Made by a program: the position numbers and the translations under genes
Notes under the pieces: model-generated
What the model was told of the DNA's origin: nothing
The model's database searches: none
Seen by the model: only the letters and a program-made list of their open reading frames with translations
Part shown: in pieces, positions 52,029-63,112 of the stretch
Numbering within the stretch: the stretch's first letter is position 1
How the letters are laid out: the number at the start of each line of letters is the position of its first letter
NCBI GenBank assembly: GCA_905182995.1
Contig: CAJJDP010000159.1
Location: 186,001-250,000, forward strand
Length of the DNA: 64,000 nt
Direction: 5' to 3'
Origin: Paramecium octaurelia
Taxonomy: Eukaryota; Ciliophora; Oligohymenophorea; Peniculida; Parameciidae

Positions 52029-53054
52029 ATGACTAACGAGAATTATAAATAAAACTTGAGTGATTTCATTACAAATGATTTGGAAAAGGCATTTGCAATT
52101 ATAATTTTGATGATGAATACAGTTATGATTTTATGGCAAGCGTCAAATTTTCACAAACTAATTAGATTCTATATCAAAATCATGGATCCAACCCTTTTAA
52201 AAATAAATACTCTATTGTTCATTCTATGCTTAAGTATTAATAGATTTGATTTAAGTAAGGATTCAAGCCTATTCTTACGCAGTATTAGGATGTTTCCTAA
52301 AGGAACCTGGATAATAGTTATTTTAGCCCTCTGTATTCAGAACATTACAATCTTCAAGCTTCATCTTTTATGATCTTGTTTTGGGAGTCATAGGAGCAAA
52401 ATGGTAAGAGAATTGATTTATTTAAGGATTTCAATAATGCAAAAGTTCTTCCAATATTTTAAAAGTATTTCTAATATTGAAATGATTATCAATGTATTCC
52501 TATTTAGTTTTTGGTTTGCATGCCAAATATTTTTGTTTGTGGCAGAATCATATCACTACTCAACATGGGATTCAGAAATAGACAGAATGTATAATAAATA
52601 TGATGGTTAGTTATTCAATTCTTTATTTCGTATACTCAGTTTTAACTTTAATAATATTTGTTTTAGGCTGTGTATTGTTCAAGAATCACATTAGATAAAT
52701 CAATACCATAAGCTAGAAATACAAAAAATACGTATAGTAAATCATAATAAATTTAGCTTATTTACTCAATTGTTTTGCTAATATTGGGACAAGCAGTGAG
52801 ACTAGTATTCTTTTAGCTTAGAATTTGGTGTACGAGCTTTTTAATAGAATTTAAGTATGGGTTTGACAGTGAAAATACAAGTGACACTCTATTATGGTAT
52901 GGATTTATTGTTTATGACAAGGTCATTCATATCGTTTGGATTATATTTGCTGAGCGATTACATACCTACATCAATACTGATGTTGATATTTTATCCGAAT
53001 AAAGAGAGATTAAAATAGAGCTTGGTAGTGGAGTCTGCTGTGGAAATAGAATGA
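52029..53054 (+). CDS. Seven-helix membrane protein, TOM1/GPR137-like (tentative)
   Basis: ATG 52029 to TGA 52052-shifted end at 53052-53054 after several introns: 52333-52358, one near 52400-52440, one of 37 nt near 52629-52665, one of 25 nt near 52735, and 53025-53049. Membrane helices can be followed in order: AFAIIILMMNTVMILW, LLKINTLLFILCLSI, TWIIVILAL...FMILFWE, IINVFLFSFWFACQIFLFV, IYSIVLLILGQAVRLVFF and WYGFIVYDKVIHIVWIIF. The MILFWE motif after helix 3 and the helix spacing recall the THH1/TOM1/TOM3 and GPR137 families. The intron near 52400 is ambiguous (two solutions), so the loop after helix 3 is unsure. It ends 36 bp from the convergent TMEM208 gene. Confidence 0.45.
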
Positions 53055-53090
53055 TAGGTATTTAACAATTATTTTTATATTTTTTAATAT

Positions 53091-53562
53091 TCATTTAACA
53101 TATTTTACTTTAGGTTTATTATCTTTTTTCTTTTTGTCTTTTTTATCATCTTCGGCATATTAAGGCTTCTATAACCAACCCCAAATGATTAGGGAACCTT
53201 TGTACAACAATATTAATGGGATAATCCAATAGCCATACCAGAAAAAGTCAAACAATATGCTACCAAGCTAATTTAGATCTAAAATATACTTGAATGGCTC
53301 CATTTAATGCTAAAACATCCAAATAAATGGAATAGGAATCTGCGTTCAACCCCAATTCTAATGACTTGCTAATCTAATTATAGCAAAAGTATTGTATTAA
53401 TGTGATTATTGAAATTACTATGCCACCCCATATTGTCAAAGCATAACCATAATATAAATTGGCAAGCAGAAACAATATGCAAATAGCAGTCGTAGGGTAA
53501 AAGTAATAACCAATGACTTTTTATTTAAATTAAGCTATTTTTTTTTCGCTTTGGTTTCCCAT
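53091..53562 (-). CDS. TMEM208: TMEM208 / SND2 family ER membrane protein
   Basis: 149 residues, one 22-nt intron. MGNQSEKKIAQFKQKVIGYY starts a short cytosolic segment, then membrane helices TTAICILFLLANLYYGYALT and IVISIITLIQYFCYNQI. The C-terminal block GSILFDFFWYGYWIIPLILL followed by a GWLQKP end and a Lys/Asp-rich tail is characteristic of TMEM208. The yeast homologue Snd2 acts in SRP-independent targeting of proteins to the ER. The tail codons are read up to TGA 53091-53093. The start codon is the only ATG in the N-terminal region, which fixes the 11-bp gap to the divergent neighbour. Confidence 0.88.
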
Positions 53563-53573
53563 TAATAAAATTA

Positions 53574-54947
53574 ATGCATTACGTGTATTTTATTCTTTTA
53601 GTTGTTCTAGCTTCTTGCAAAATGACCAACATTACAAATTTAGAGAAATGGGTCCAAAAATAAAACTACACTTTGATCTTTTTTACTCGTGATGATTGTA
53701 ATCATTGCCAAAGATTGGAAGAAGAATTAGAAAAAGCATCTGAAATGATCAATGTTGGTACTCCTGGAAGTATTGGATTTCCAGTAGCTAGAATCAAGAA
53801 TTACGACCTGAATAGATATCCTGTTCTAAGACTATACGTTAAAGGACTTTACACAGAACATTCAGGTGAATGGGAATAGAAAAAATTAGAAGCATGGACA
53901 GATATAAGAGCATTATCATATATATCAGATTCTGATTCAGAACCAACAATAAGATGGATCCATGAGTCCCATAATATTAGTGTTTTAGTTTTCAATGACT
54001 AATTCAAGTAGGAATTGAAATGGCTCAAAACTCTCAAGCATCACGTCCATTTCACTTATACTACCCTACCAAATGCTCGATCATTACTCAATGTCGGAGA
54101 AGAAACAACACTTGTAATGTTTACAGAAAAAGGTCTGAATAGATATGACTATGATGGTGAAATTACTTATGAAAAAGTCTTTAAATTTGTTGAGGATCAC
54201 GAAGAAAAATATTATTAAGAATTTACACAAGAGGCAATTGAAACTGCTTTTTATGAACCAAAAAAGCCAGTCTTATTCATTTTTGATGAAAAAGATTATA
54301 GAGACTTAGCCAAAACACATTAAAAAGAGTAATAATAATAATATTAATTCTAGAATTAATACAATATTAGTCAAGTAGGACTAAGTGACAGATCGACTAT
54401 TGAATTACTTAGGAGTTAAAGGTATTTAACGTCCTTTAGCTGTTATTTATGATTAAAATCATTCTTAAAAGAAATATAGAACATAATTTTCTGAATTAAG
54501 TGAACTTAGAAAGTTTGTGAATAATTTTCTTAATAAAAAATTGGAACCTTATTATAAGAGTTAAACACCTGTTAAAAACGAAAATTGGGAGAAATAAATA
54601 TTAACAATTGTTGGAGAGGACTTACCTAAACATGATAATATTTTTATCTATTTTTATTCAAGTTGGTGTAAAGTCTGCCAATAATTTACTCCTATTTTTG
54701 AGCAACTATTTTAAAAATATAGAGGATAAAAAGCTTTTGGCATGTTTGATGCCAGTGAAAACGAAGTAAATTATCAATTTATTTGTTTGTTTAGGTTAAA
54801 GATTAATTCATTAAAGAAGTTCCAATGATTAGATGGTATAATTCTTAAACAAGACAAGTTGTTACATTTGAAGGTCCATTAACATTAGAAGCAATTAGCG
54901 AATTTATAGATAAATAAGGAAAAAAGTAAGTTTCTGATGATTTATGA
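53574..54947 (+). CDS. Protein disulfide-isomerase-like secretory protein with two CxxC sites
   Basis: 439 residues, introns 54329-54353 and 54766-54794. A signal peptide (MHYVYFILLVVLASC) leads to a thioredoxin-like fold with IFFTRDDCNHCQRLEEELE, so the first active site is CNHC. Two thioredoxin-like domains without cysteines follow (VLVFNDQFKQELKWL, VIYDQNH). The last domain has FIYFYSSWCKVCQQFTPIFE (site CKVC) and the cis-Pro region KEVPMIRWY. The C-terminus is VSDDL, which could act as an unusual ER-retention signal. The order a-b-b'-a' is that of PDI. The replacement of CGHC by CNHC and CKVC suggests altered redox properties. It shares a tiny divergent gap with TMEM208, another ER protein. 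Confidence 0.82.
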
Positions 54948-55611
54948 TGTGTAAAATATCTATTGTATTATAATTCCCTCTTAATATAGTAGGTTCATAG
55001 AGTACATAATAAAAATACCATTCATTCAATATTAATTTTATTTTTCTCTTTGACATCCCAAAAGCCTAATGAATTCTGATATAATTTACTATATAAATGA
55101 ATTCATAATATAGGATTATAGTTATTCCCATGATTCATTTTGAATATCTATATCAGAATTAAGAATTATTTATTTCATATTATTCTTCCTACAAATTCAA
55201 ACAAAAAATCAAAGAAAATATAAAGCAATATTACGACTCACTTTTACAAATGAATATCAGTAACTTTAATTCCTTATGAAATTTAACAGGATTGAAAGGT
55301 CTTGCTAAAGATTAAGAGTAAAATGGAATCATTGATTTCCAGCAAATTTAGCGGCATTTAAATTGAAATTTATTAATGATTGATTTTCAGAGGATTGTCT
55401 TTAAAATTCTTTTTCAAAAAATTTAATTCGTTTTGCACATTAAGTTAATATATTAGATTGATTAAGGCAATTACATATGAGAGGTTCAAGGAAATCCATT
55501 GTGGAAGTGAAAAAACATGAATAAAACAATTTATAATTAATCATACTTTTTTCTTTTATTACAGGAATCTAAATACAGAAAAACCTAGATTTTCGCTTTG
55601 ACTACGTATTC
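54948..55611. other. AT-rich spacer with one short doubtful ORF
   Basis: About 660 bp. The only frame of note is 55130-55279 on the plus strand (49 codons: MIHFEYLYQNQELFISYY and a Lys-rich end). It has no start context or family support, so I do not call it as a gene. Nothing else is visible. Confidence 0.4.
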
Positions 55612-55957
55612 TCACATCCTATAAATATATAACTATTATACATGTTCAATTAAGGCCTTTTAACATGGTACTCTGGGATTTTAATTTGATCGTTGCTTTT
55701 CATCAGTTTCAGATTCCTCTAATATGACTTCATCCGGCGTGTAAATAGCCAATTTTTGTTGTTGAATTTTAGGTCCTTTGGGGGGTTCAAGGGTTAAAGG
55801 TTCAACTACTTGTGGAGATTATTTAGCCCTAATCAATATATAAATTATACTTTAACGTAGGTGTAGGAGGTGGCTAATCGTGGGTATCCAAATATTCTTA
55901 ATAAGTCATTGAAGAATGATATCTCGTTCTGATTTCTGTTTAATAAAGATCATCCAT
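55612..55957 (-). CDS. 107-residue polar protein of unknown function
   Basis: ATG 55955-55957 to TGA 55612-55614 with one 22-nt intron. The chain is proline- and charge-rich: MDDLYQTEIRTRYHSSMTYQ, QPPPTPTLK, VEPLTLEPPKGPKIQQQ, IYTPDEVILEESETDE. The Thr/Pro and acidic motifs look like kinase or adaptor-binding sites in a disordered protein. GC content is above the flanks, which supports coding. No family recognised. Confidence 0.5.
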
Positions 55958-56563
55958 AACAATTTTATTTTAATAATTGATTATTGAAGTTATTATGTAT
56001 TCTACTATAAGATTATACGAAGTATGAGGGATTTCTAGGAGCAATCTAATGATAAAATATTTTATAACTAAGTAATCGAAATGGGATTTGTTAAAAAAGT
56101 AATGTTTAAAGTTTTGATAATAGACTTTTCATAATTTGAGATTATTCCTTAGGGGTTCGAAAATACTATCTTAAATTCGAATTAGTCTAGAAATTAGCAA
56201 TGAACTTTACAAAAAAATAGTTAAATACTAAAAATTCCAATTAAATTGTTTATACTAAAAAAAATAATTTTAATTCTAAAATGAACTGAGATTTATTAAA
56301 AAGTGATAAGGAGTTAAGTCTTTGGTTATGGTTTTGATCAATGAAGGAAAATTCATTTGTATTGGAAATAAAAGAATGAAGAAAAAAAATCAGTAAAAAG
56401 ACTTGTTAAGTAATCAATTTAAAGAATTTGAATTATGATATCATTTTTTAAAGGTTTTCATATTATCAATATAATTTTGTGATTACACTAAAATGCAACT
56501 TGTGTTAGTGGATAAATCGATTTCGAGAATTTAGATGAGAAATTCATAGAAAAAAAAGAATGA

Positions 56564-57127
56564 ATGAATAAAAAGATTCTTAAAACTATTTCATGTTAAT
56601 TTTGGTTATCATTCAGGATTTCGTAAAAATAATGTAATCATGATTAACAAATAAATAATATCAAGCTACTTTATTTACAGAGTACACTTCAGTGCTTTGG
56701 CTATGATTTTTCTAAGATTTCATTTCTTCAGCTTTGGATTATCCTTTTAATTCATTTTTTTATCTATTCAGATACAATTCTATCTTATTTAATGATGATA
56801 ACAATGGAAATTCTGTGATATATGATTGGATTAGATATTTTTTCAATTATGGTGATTATGTCGCATTCTAAGAAGAGCTAGATAAAAGACTTACAAAAAT
56901 ATTATTTTTCTAGTTTTCCTCATCCAAATTAGCTTGAAGGAATTGTATTCCTAAGGGCTTCTTGCTTTCAAGAGGAATTTCAAATTTTTATGGAAGCATC
57001 TATTTTTTAAAATCAAGGTAAGCAGATTTATTAATTCTTGTGTCAAGACGATAACCTTTCATTTTATGGGTGTTTTTCATTGTTTAATAATAAGTATTAA
57101 ATATTAAGGCTAACATATTAATATTGA
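56564..57127 (+). CDS. Unrecognised multi-exon small gene (tentative)
   Basis: With introns of 35 nt (near 56682-56716), 22 nt (near 56862) and 30 nt (near 57018) a continuous 158-residue chain results: start MNKKILKTISCQFWLSFRIS, then NFISSALDYPFNSFFYLFRY, FNDDNNGNSVIYDWIRYF, SFPHPNQLEGIVFLRASCFQ, EEFQIFMEASIF. The composition is protein-like and unlike the flanking AT-rich DNA. One donor is GTC rather than GTA, and a different first exon is possible (a frame reading GYHSGFRKNN near 56610). I cannot name the family. It may instead be a decayed gene. Confidence 0.35.
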
Positions 57128-57526
57128 TCGATATATATACTAAAGCATTCAAGTAATTAATATAAAATAATGATAGATAATCAAAGCTATTTTTGTTTTA
57201 GAAGTAAATTGAAATAATTCAGATGTAATACTATATAAATTGATATATCAAATATGTGTTTAAACATTTTACATTTTATATTTTGTTTGGATATTATAAA
57301 ATATTTGAAATAAATTTATATTTATTTTAAATTATTTAATCAAAATTGCAAATGAGGTTTGCTAAAAATAAAACCTAATCTAAAAGTTAAATATTCCTAC
57401 TCTTGTTGTGCCAACATTGAATGAGATCAAGTAGAATTTACAGGTTCGAATCAAATTATTAAATGTAAAATTATATTAAATTACAACTATTCATTTATAT
57501 ATATAAGTTTAAATTTGAATTTAAGG

Positions 57527-59770
57527 ATGTTATAAGTTTGCATAAGAGTTCGTCCTCTTTTAAAACATGAAAAAAATGCATAATGGTTCGTCAATAAGAA
57601 TAATATAAACTCTTAGAATAAATCTTTTACATTTGACTAAGTAGAATGTGAAACAAGGACTTAAACTCTTTATAATAAAATAGCCAAATAGAATGTCAAG
57701 AAAGCGCTCAATGGCTATCATACAACAATAATGTGTTATGGATAAACTACATCTGGAAAAACATTCACAACCTTAGGCACTCATGATAATCCTGGAATAT
57801 TACCTTGCGCCTTAAGAGATGTTTTTTTAGATGACAATGTTAAATGTTCGATTTAGTACGTTCAAATATATAATGAAGTTATTGATGATCTTTTGGATCC
57901 AAAATGCACATCTTTGCAAATAATGAATGATTAAAAATGGGGTACAACTTTACAATTGAAATAAATCCCAGTCAATAGTTTTGATTAAGCAATACAACTA
58001 CTAAACGAAGGAGAAGAAAGGAGAATCTACAGAGAGACTCAGATTCATGATAAAAGTTCAAGATCACATACAATATTTCGGATTTTTATAGAAAATGGCT
58101 CTCGATATTCATGCTTAAACATAGTTGATTTAGCTGGGAGTGAGAGAGTGTCATCAGAAAATGACATAAATCATGAGACAGGTTACATCAATAAGAGTTT
58201 GTTAGCATTAACCAACGTTATCAATTAATTAACAGATTAAAAATAATAGCATATTTCATATAGAGATTCAAAATTAACAAGGCTGCTTTAGAATTCATTG
58301 GGAGGGAATTCTATTACTGTTCTTATCTGCTGTATCTCTCCAGGAAATAATACATAAACATTGTCAACTTTGTAATTTGCACAAAGGGCGAAGATTGTGA
58401 AAAACACTCCTATTGTAAATGGGGAGAAGCAGACTTAAGAATTTTAGGACTAACAGTTTCAAAGTTCTTGTTATTCAAATTTCAACATTTTTACATATGT
58501 TTAGTCTTTATAATAATCAAATAAGTCTTCGTTTTAAACTTTACTCAAATTAGAACAAAAGTATTAAAATAAATACTCAGAACTTCTTTAATAATATTAC
58601 AAGGAATTAAGTAAATTCACAATAAATGAGTAAGATTTATAAGATACCATATCTACTTTGGGAAGAAACATTGTAATTTAATTAGAAGAGATGAAATAAA
58701 GTATATCTGATACAAATAATGAAGATTCATAATACAAACTATTAATTTGGGGATCAGGATAAGATGGAAGATTGGGACTTGGTGATGAAAAAACCTGTAA
58801 AATTCCTTAAGAAATTAACAATTATAAATTTTCATAGGTAAGTTGTGGATTCCACCATACTTTGGCTATTTGTAACGGTTTTATTTATGCGTGGGGTAGA
58901 GGCTAAAAAGGATAGTTAGGATTAGGAAATTATGAAACTATTTTAACACCTAAAAAAATCGAAAACTTAAGAAAAGCTACTTAAATTGCATGTGGATGGT
59001 AACATAGTTTGGCTATTTGTGATGGCAATTTGTATTCTTGGGGTTGTGGAGATGATGGACAATTAGGAAATGGAGACTGTCAATCAATCAACTAACCAAT
59101 AGCTATTCAAGAAGATGTTGAATCCATCTATGCTGGCCATTCATAAAGTGGATTCATGAAAGAAGGAATGCTTTACACGTTTGGAAATAATCAGGATGGA
59201 AGATGCATGATTGACTCTTTAGGAATTCTTACAGAACCAGAATAAGTGCCTTTGAACGATATTAAATCAGTAAGTCTAGGGGTATCTCACATGGGAGTTG
59301 TTACTAATGACGGTTGTGTTTATATGGCTGGAACTTCTATAGATGGCTAATTAGGAACCTTTAGTACAGATGACGAAGTGGCGACTTGGTTTACTTAATT
59401 AGATAAATTTAATAGTTCAAATAGGGCTTCTCAAATTCAATGTGGAGATGCTTTTACCTTGGTCTTAAATACTAAAGGAATTATCTATGCCTTTGGAAAG
59501 GGTTCATTTAAGCGGTTAGGATTGCCAACAACTGACAATATTTATGAACCTACTCCTTTACCCATTTAAGGTGATATGATTGTTGCTGGATGTAGACATG
59601 CTTGTACAATAACAAAGAATGGGTAAGCATATATGTGGGGATTCAATTTTCATAACTAACTTGGTCTTGGATAAGATGATTTAGATTAGGAACCAATTTT
59701 GTTAAAAATTAATAATATCAAATAAATTTCGCTTGGTTACTTTCATTCAGCTGCCTTAGTTTCAAAATGA
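57527..59770 (+). CDS. Kinesin motor fused to RCC1 beta-propeller
   Basis: 747 residues in a single open frame to TGA 59768-59770. The motor starts at MLQVCIRVRPLLKHE, with P-loop GYHTTIMCYGQTTSGKTFT (residue about 75; the usual GQTGSGKT has Thr for the second Gly), switch I DKSSRSHTIF, switch II NIVDLAGSERVSS and the KLTRLLQNSLGGNS segment. A linker (about 295-400) is partly coiled coil. From about residue 405 come RCC1 repeats: LLIWGSGQDGRLGLGDE, FIYAWGRGQKGQLGLG, LYSWGCGDDGQLGNG, AYMWGFNFHNQLGLG. Motor residues for ATP hydrolysis are intact. RCC1 propellers bind GTPases, chromatin or other partners, so this looks like a motor carrying a propeller as cargo or regulator. A short upstream exon could add residues before MLQ. 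Confidence 0.88.
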
Positions 59771-59941
59771 TTATAATTAAAATTAGATATTTATTTCAAA
59801 ATCTGTTTTAATTTCTTACTTTGATAATCTAAATCTAATCTTCATATAGAAACAACGAAACAACATTATAATTATTTTTATTTAAGAATTTTAATAAAAA
59901 AATCTATTAATTTTGCAAACTTCTTATAAATTTCATAATAT

Positions 59942-61207
59942 TCATTCACTTATCTTCATGCCTTAAATCAAACAAAAGGGGCAAAAAGAATTTTCAGGTG
60001 ATATTTAAACTGACTTATTAAAAATACAATAGAAGCTACAATTATTTCTTGAGCATTTATAAATAGTTTTTTTTTACGCTTTAAGATTATTCATTAATTA
60101 TTTTAATTCCTCATTAGCTTAAAACTCTTTATATGCTTGACCTAGAGACTCTATCTTGATTAAAATTTGATTTGAAATTTTTGTTGGTTTGCATTAATCA
60201 CAATAAGCGATTGTTTTATTTGCTAAAGATTATTTTAATATATTTTAAATTTTTTCTTTGTCTAAATAATGTCCACATTTATTTTAAAATGGTTACTACT
60301 TTTCAATAGCTTAGGATTAAATAAACATAATAGCTGATTGGCCTTTGGACAAATTACTTTGAATAGTAGTCTTCGTTAAATCATTCTTATTAAAAGATTT
60401 TTATAATTCACTTTCTAAATTTTTATTTCTATTCTGCAATTCTTCAATATCCTATTTTATTTTATTGTAATCATTATACATATATTAATTCTTACTCCTC
60501 AGATCTTCAATAATTTAGCTCATATTCTTTTTTTCAACTTCCAATTAATTATTTTTATTCTGCAACTCTTACAATTATTATTTACATAATTATTTAGCTT
60601 CTATATATTTTTATTGAATATGTTTTATTAAATTAATTAGAAAAACAGATTTACGTTATTTCTAAATTTCATCCTCATTAATAGGCACTTGATTGTTTTA
60701 GGGGCTAATTACTATTGATGGCCCTTATTTTTTTTCATTAAGATTACTATTATTTTTGATAGATGCTTTGACTTAAGAATTTTATTGAGATTGATCACCA
60801 TGTGCTTCACCTTAAAGCTTTTTTTGATTTGTTGATCCTAATTGAGATTATTATTGTTGATTAATTTTTTAATTTTATTGCTTGTCATTTTATATTAGGT
60901 TTATATTTTATTATTACATCTAATTAATTTTATAACCAAAGGATCTCCTGGGTAATAAATCTATATATTCATATATGAATAGAAATGATAGATCATCTAT
61001 CGGAGTATCATCATAATACAAATTTACATTTTAGCAATCATTTTTATCTTTAATATGTTCAATAATATTGTTTATTGTGCTCTCTTCTGAAATTCGTGTA
61101 GATTAGTGTGATTAACTTGTTGGTTAATCCATATTGTAAAAAGATATTAATACACTTCCTTTACTTCCTTAAATAGTGCTTGTAATTGAAGATTATCCGC
61201 CTCCCAT
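59942..61207 (-). CDS. Myristoyl-type coiled-coil protein with C-terminal zinc module (family B, copy 1)
   Basis: 421 residues in one frame, ATG 61205-61207 to TGA 59942-59944. MGGGQSSITS fits N-myristoylation. An N-terminal small domain (NNIIEHIKDKNDCQNVNLYY, IDDLSFLFIYEYIDLLP) resembles a ubiquitin-like or effector fold. A Gln/Asn-rich linker and a long coiled coil (QLCKQQLQELQNKNNQLEVE) follow. The C-terminal 100 residues hold Cys/His pairs: CGHYLDKEKI, YCDQC, YKCSRNNCSFYCIF and FCPFC, like a compact RING or IBR-like zinc module. The next gene downstream is a paralogue with the same ends. Function unknown; a membrane-anchored ubiquitin-related adaptor is a guess. Confidence 0.7.
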
Positions 61208-61291
61208 AAGTTTTATAATATATTAAATTTTAATATGAATTTATAGAAAAACTAAGTGCATTTTATTTATTAATTATAATGCAATGGAAAG

Positions 61292-62233
61292 TCAATAATT
61301 TTTAGAAATCATACAATTTTAAAGGCAAATTGGACAAAATCTTTTAACCGATTGTTTTCTCTTATCCCAAATACAAAAAAAATTACAAAATTAACATTTC
61401 TAAATATCCATTTTTTTAATTAAATCCTTTTTAAGAATTTCTAGCTCTAATGATAATTTTATAAAATGATATTATTTTTCTACTACCTATATCTATGAGT
61501 ACATAGATCTAGGTATTTTTTGGTGACATTTCTGACATAGAGCTATAAAATTTTTTTTGATGGCATCTAAGAGTAACATTTTCAGCTCATAACTATTGTA
61601 GCTTTTCTTACAACATCTACATTCAATTGATAAAATAGTATATTAAGAATTATTATCACTGCTAATTCCTTGTTATTCTTCCATATTTACTGATGATTAA
61701 GTTGAAGAATTATTTTTACTCACTTTCTCATTTTTTAATTATTACTCGTTGCTTTATTAAATCAATTTGCCATTAATTTCTCCCGAATTATCATTTTATT
61801 TCAATCTAGATAAATTTAATCCCCAAGCTGATGAATCTCTTTCATTTAACTTTTATTCTAATCCAGGGCCTTCATCTTCGATTCCGATCTCACTTTAATA
61901 TAACCTACTTTAATCTGTTTTATAATCTAATTGCTAAACCTTAAGCTTTTATAAAAAAGGCAATAAGTATGTATTTTTATCTACATCAATTGGATTGTTC
62001 TAATGATATAAAGTGATTTCACATTTATTTTCATGTTACTATTTTAAATACAATAGAACATCTAAAATTAAAGTATCATCCCTTGCTCTTATTGATTTTT
62101 AAGCTTTTGAATATGAATCAAGATTGTTAAAAAGTACCAATTTGCAAATAGGGCTAACGCTTCTCTTTAAGGCTATTTTATTGTTTTATTAATTCAAGTG
62201 CTAATTAGTTCTTTATTCTTCAAATTATTTCAT
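61292..62233 (-). CDS. Zinc-module protein, family B copy 2
   Basis: 313 residues, ATG 62231-62233 to TGA 61292-61294, no intron needed. The early part (DDTLILDVLLYLKQQHENKC, EITLYHQNNPIDVDKNTYLL) matches the small N-terminal domain of the gene at 59942-61207. The C-terminus repeats the zinc pattern: IECRCCKKSYNSYELKMLLL, ALCQKCHQKIP, KCQFCNFFCIW and RFCPIC. It lacks the MGGG start and the coiled coil. Start choice is uncertain because an Asn-coding repeat (AAT/TAATAATAAT near 62248-62263) precedes it and a further upstream exon could exist. The gap to its paralogue is 84 bp on the same strand, so this is a tandem duplicate. Confidence 0.65.
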
Positions 62234-63112
62234 TAAACTAATCCTATTATTATTATTATTATGAAATCAAAAATAAATATTCATTTATCAACATGAAATT
62301 CGATTTATTTCAAGCGTGATTATGCCAAAATAACATGAACGATGCTCATTCCATATATCATATATTACATAATGGAAATATTTAATTTATTTTTAAATCT
62401 TCTTATAAAACTTGACTTAATATTCAAGCCAGAGGTATATTTTGTTATTCACTAAATTTTCTAATTATTTTTTTGATTAATCAACTTAATTTTAATTGAA
62501 TACTTAGTAGTGATAACTAAAAGTAATTGATCCAGTAAGAAAATCAATAGCATAAATATAAAAATGATAAAATATTAATTGAAACCTGCCTATTATCCAA
62601 TCTTTTAAGGCTAAAATATGATATGAATTCATAATCATACAGAATTAAGGATTTAAAAATGAAAAAACTTTTAGATTTTTAATCATAACATTTTTAAATA
62701 AATCATAAATAATAATACTAAAGAAATAATTATTCTGAATAATAAGATCATATTTTAAATTCATTGCAGATAATATTCAGAATTAATAATAATAAAATAT
62801 TAAAATAGCATACCAAAATCAATTCATTTTCTATTTCGGAAGGATTCTAGTTAAATTTCTAAATTATTGAATAAATCAATCTTTTTGAAATATCCACTAA
62901 CAGAGGGGCTTTTGTATTTATATTATTACTGTAAATAATATCGAAATTAAAATCAATTCTTGTATGTTCTCAAAAAAGATCCATAATAAATTGGTCTTAG
63001 AAATGATAATAAAATGATATTACATAGCATAATTGATATAAAAAGGATTAAGGGAGAAATATATTTATTTTATAAACATTTTATTATTTAATTATATTTT
63101 TATTAGAAATAG
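62234..63112. other. AT-rich divergent intergenic region
   Basis: About 880 bp of very AT-rich DNA between divergent genes, including a TTATTATTATTATTA microsatellite at about 62248-62263. No ORF, RNA gene or other repeat found. Confidence 0.5.

Noticed and set aside
57443-57452. GGTTCGAATC, identical to the tRNA T-loop B-box consensus
   Set aside because: Flanking bases cannot pair as a T stem, and no acceptor or anticodon stem can be drawn around it.
61340-61378. A 34-nt intron in the second zinc-module gene
   Set aside because: Recounting the run of eight T shows the frame is open without it, giving the conserved CQFCNFFCIW...FCPIC series directly.
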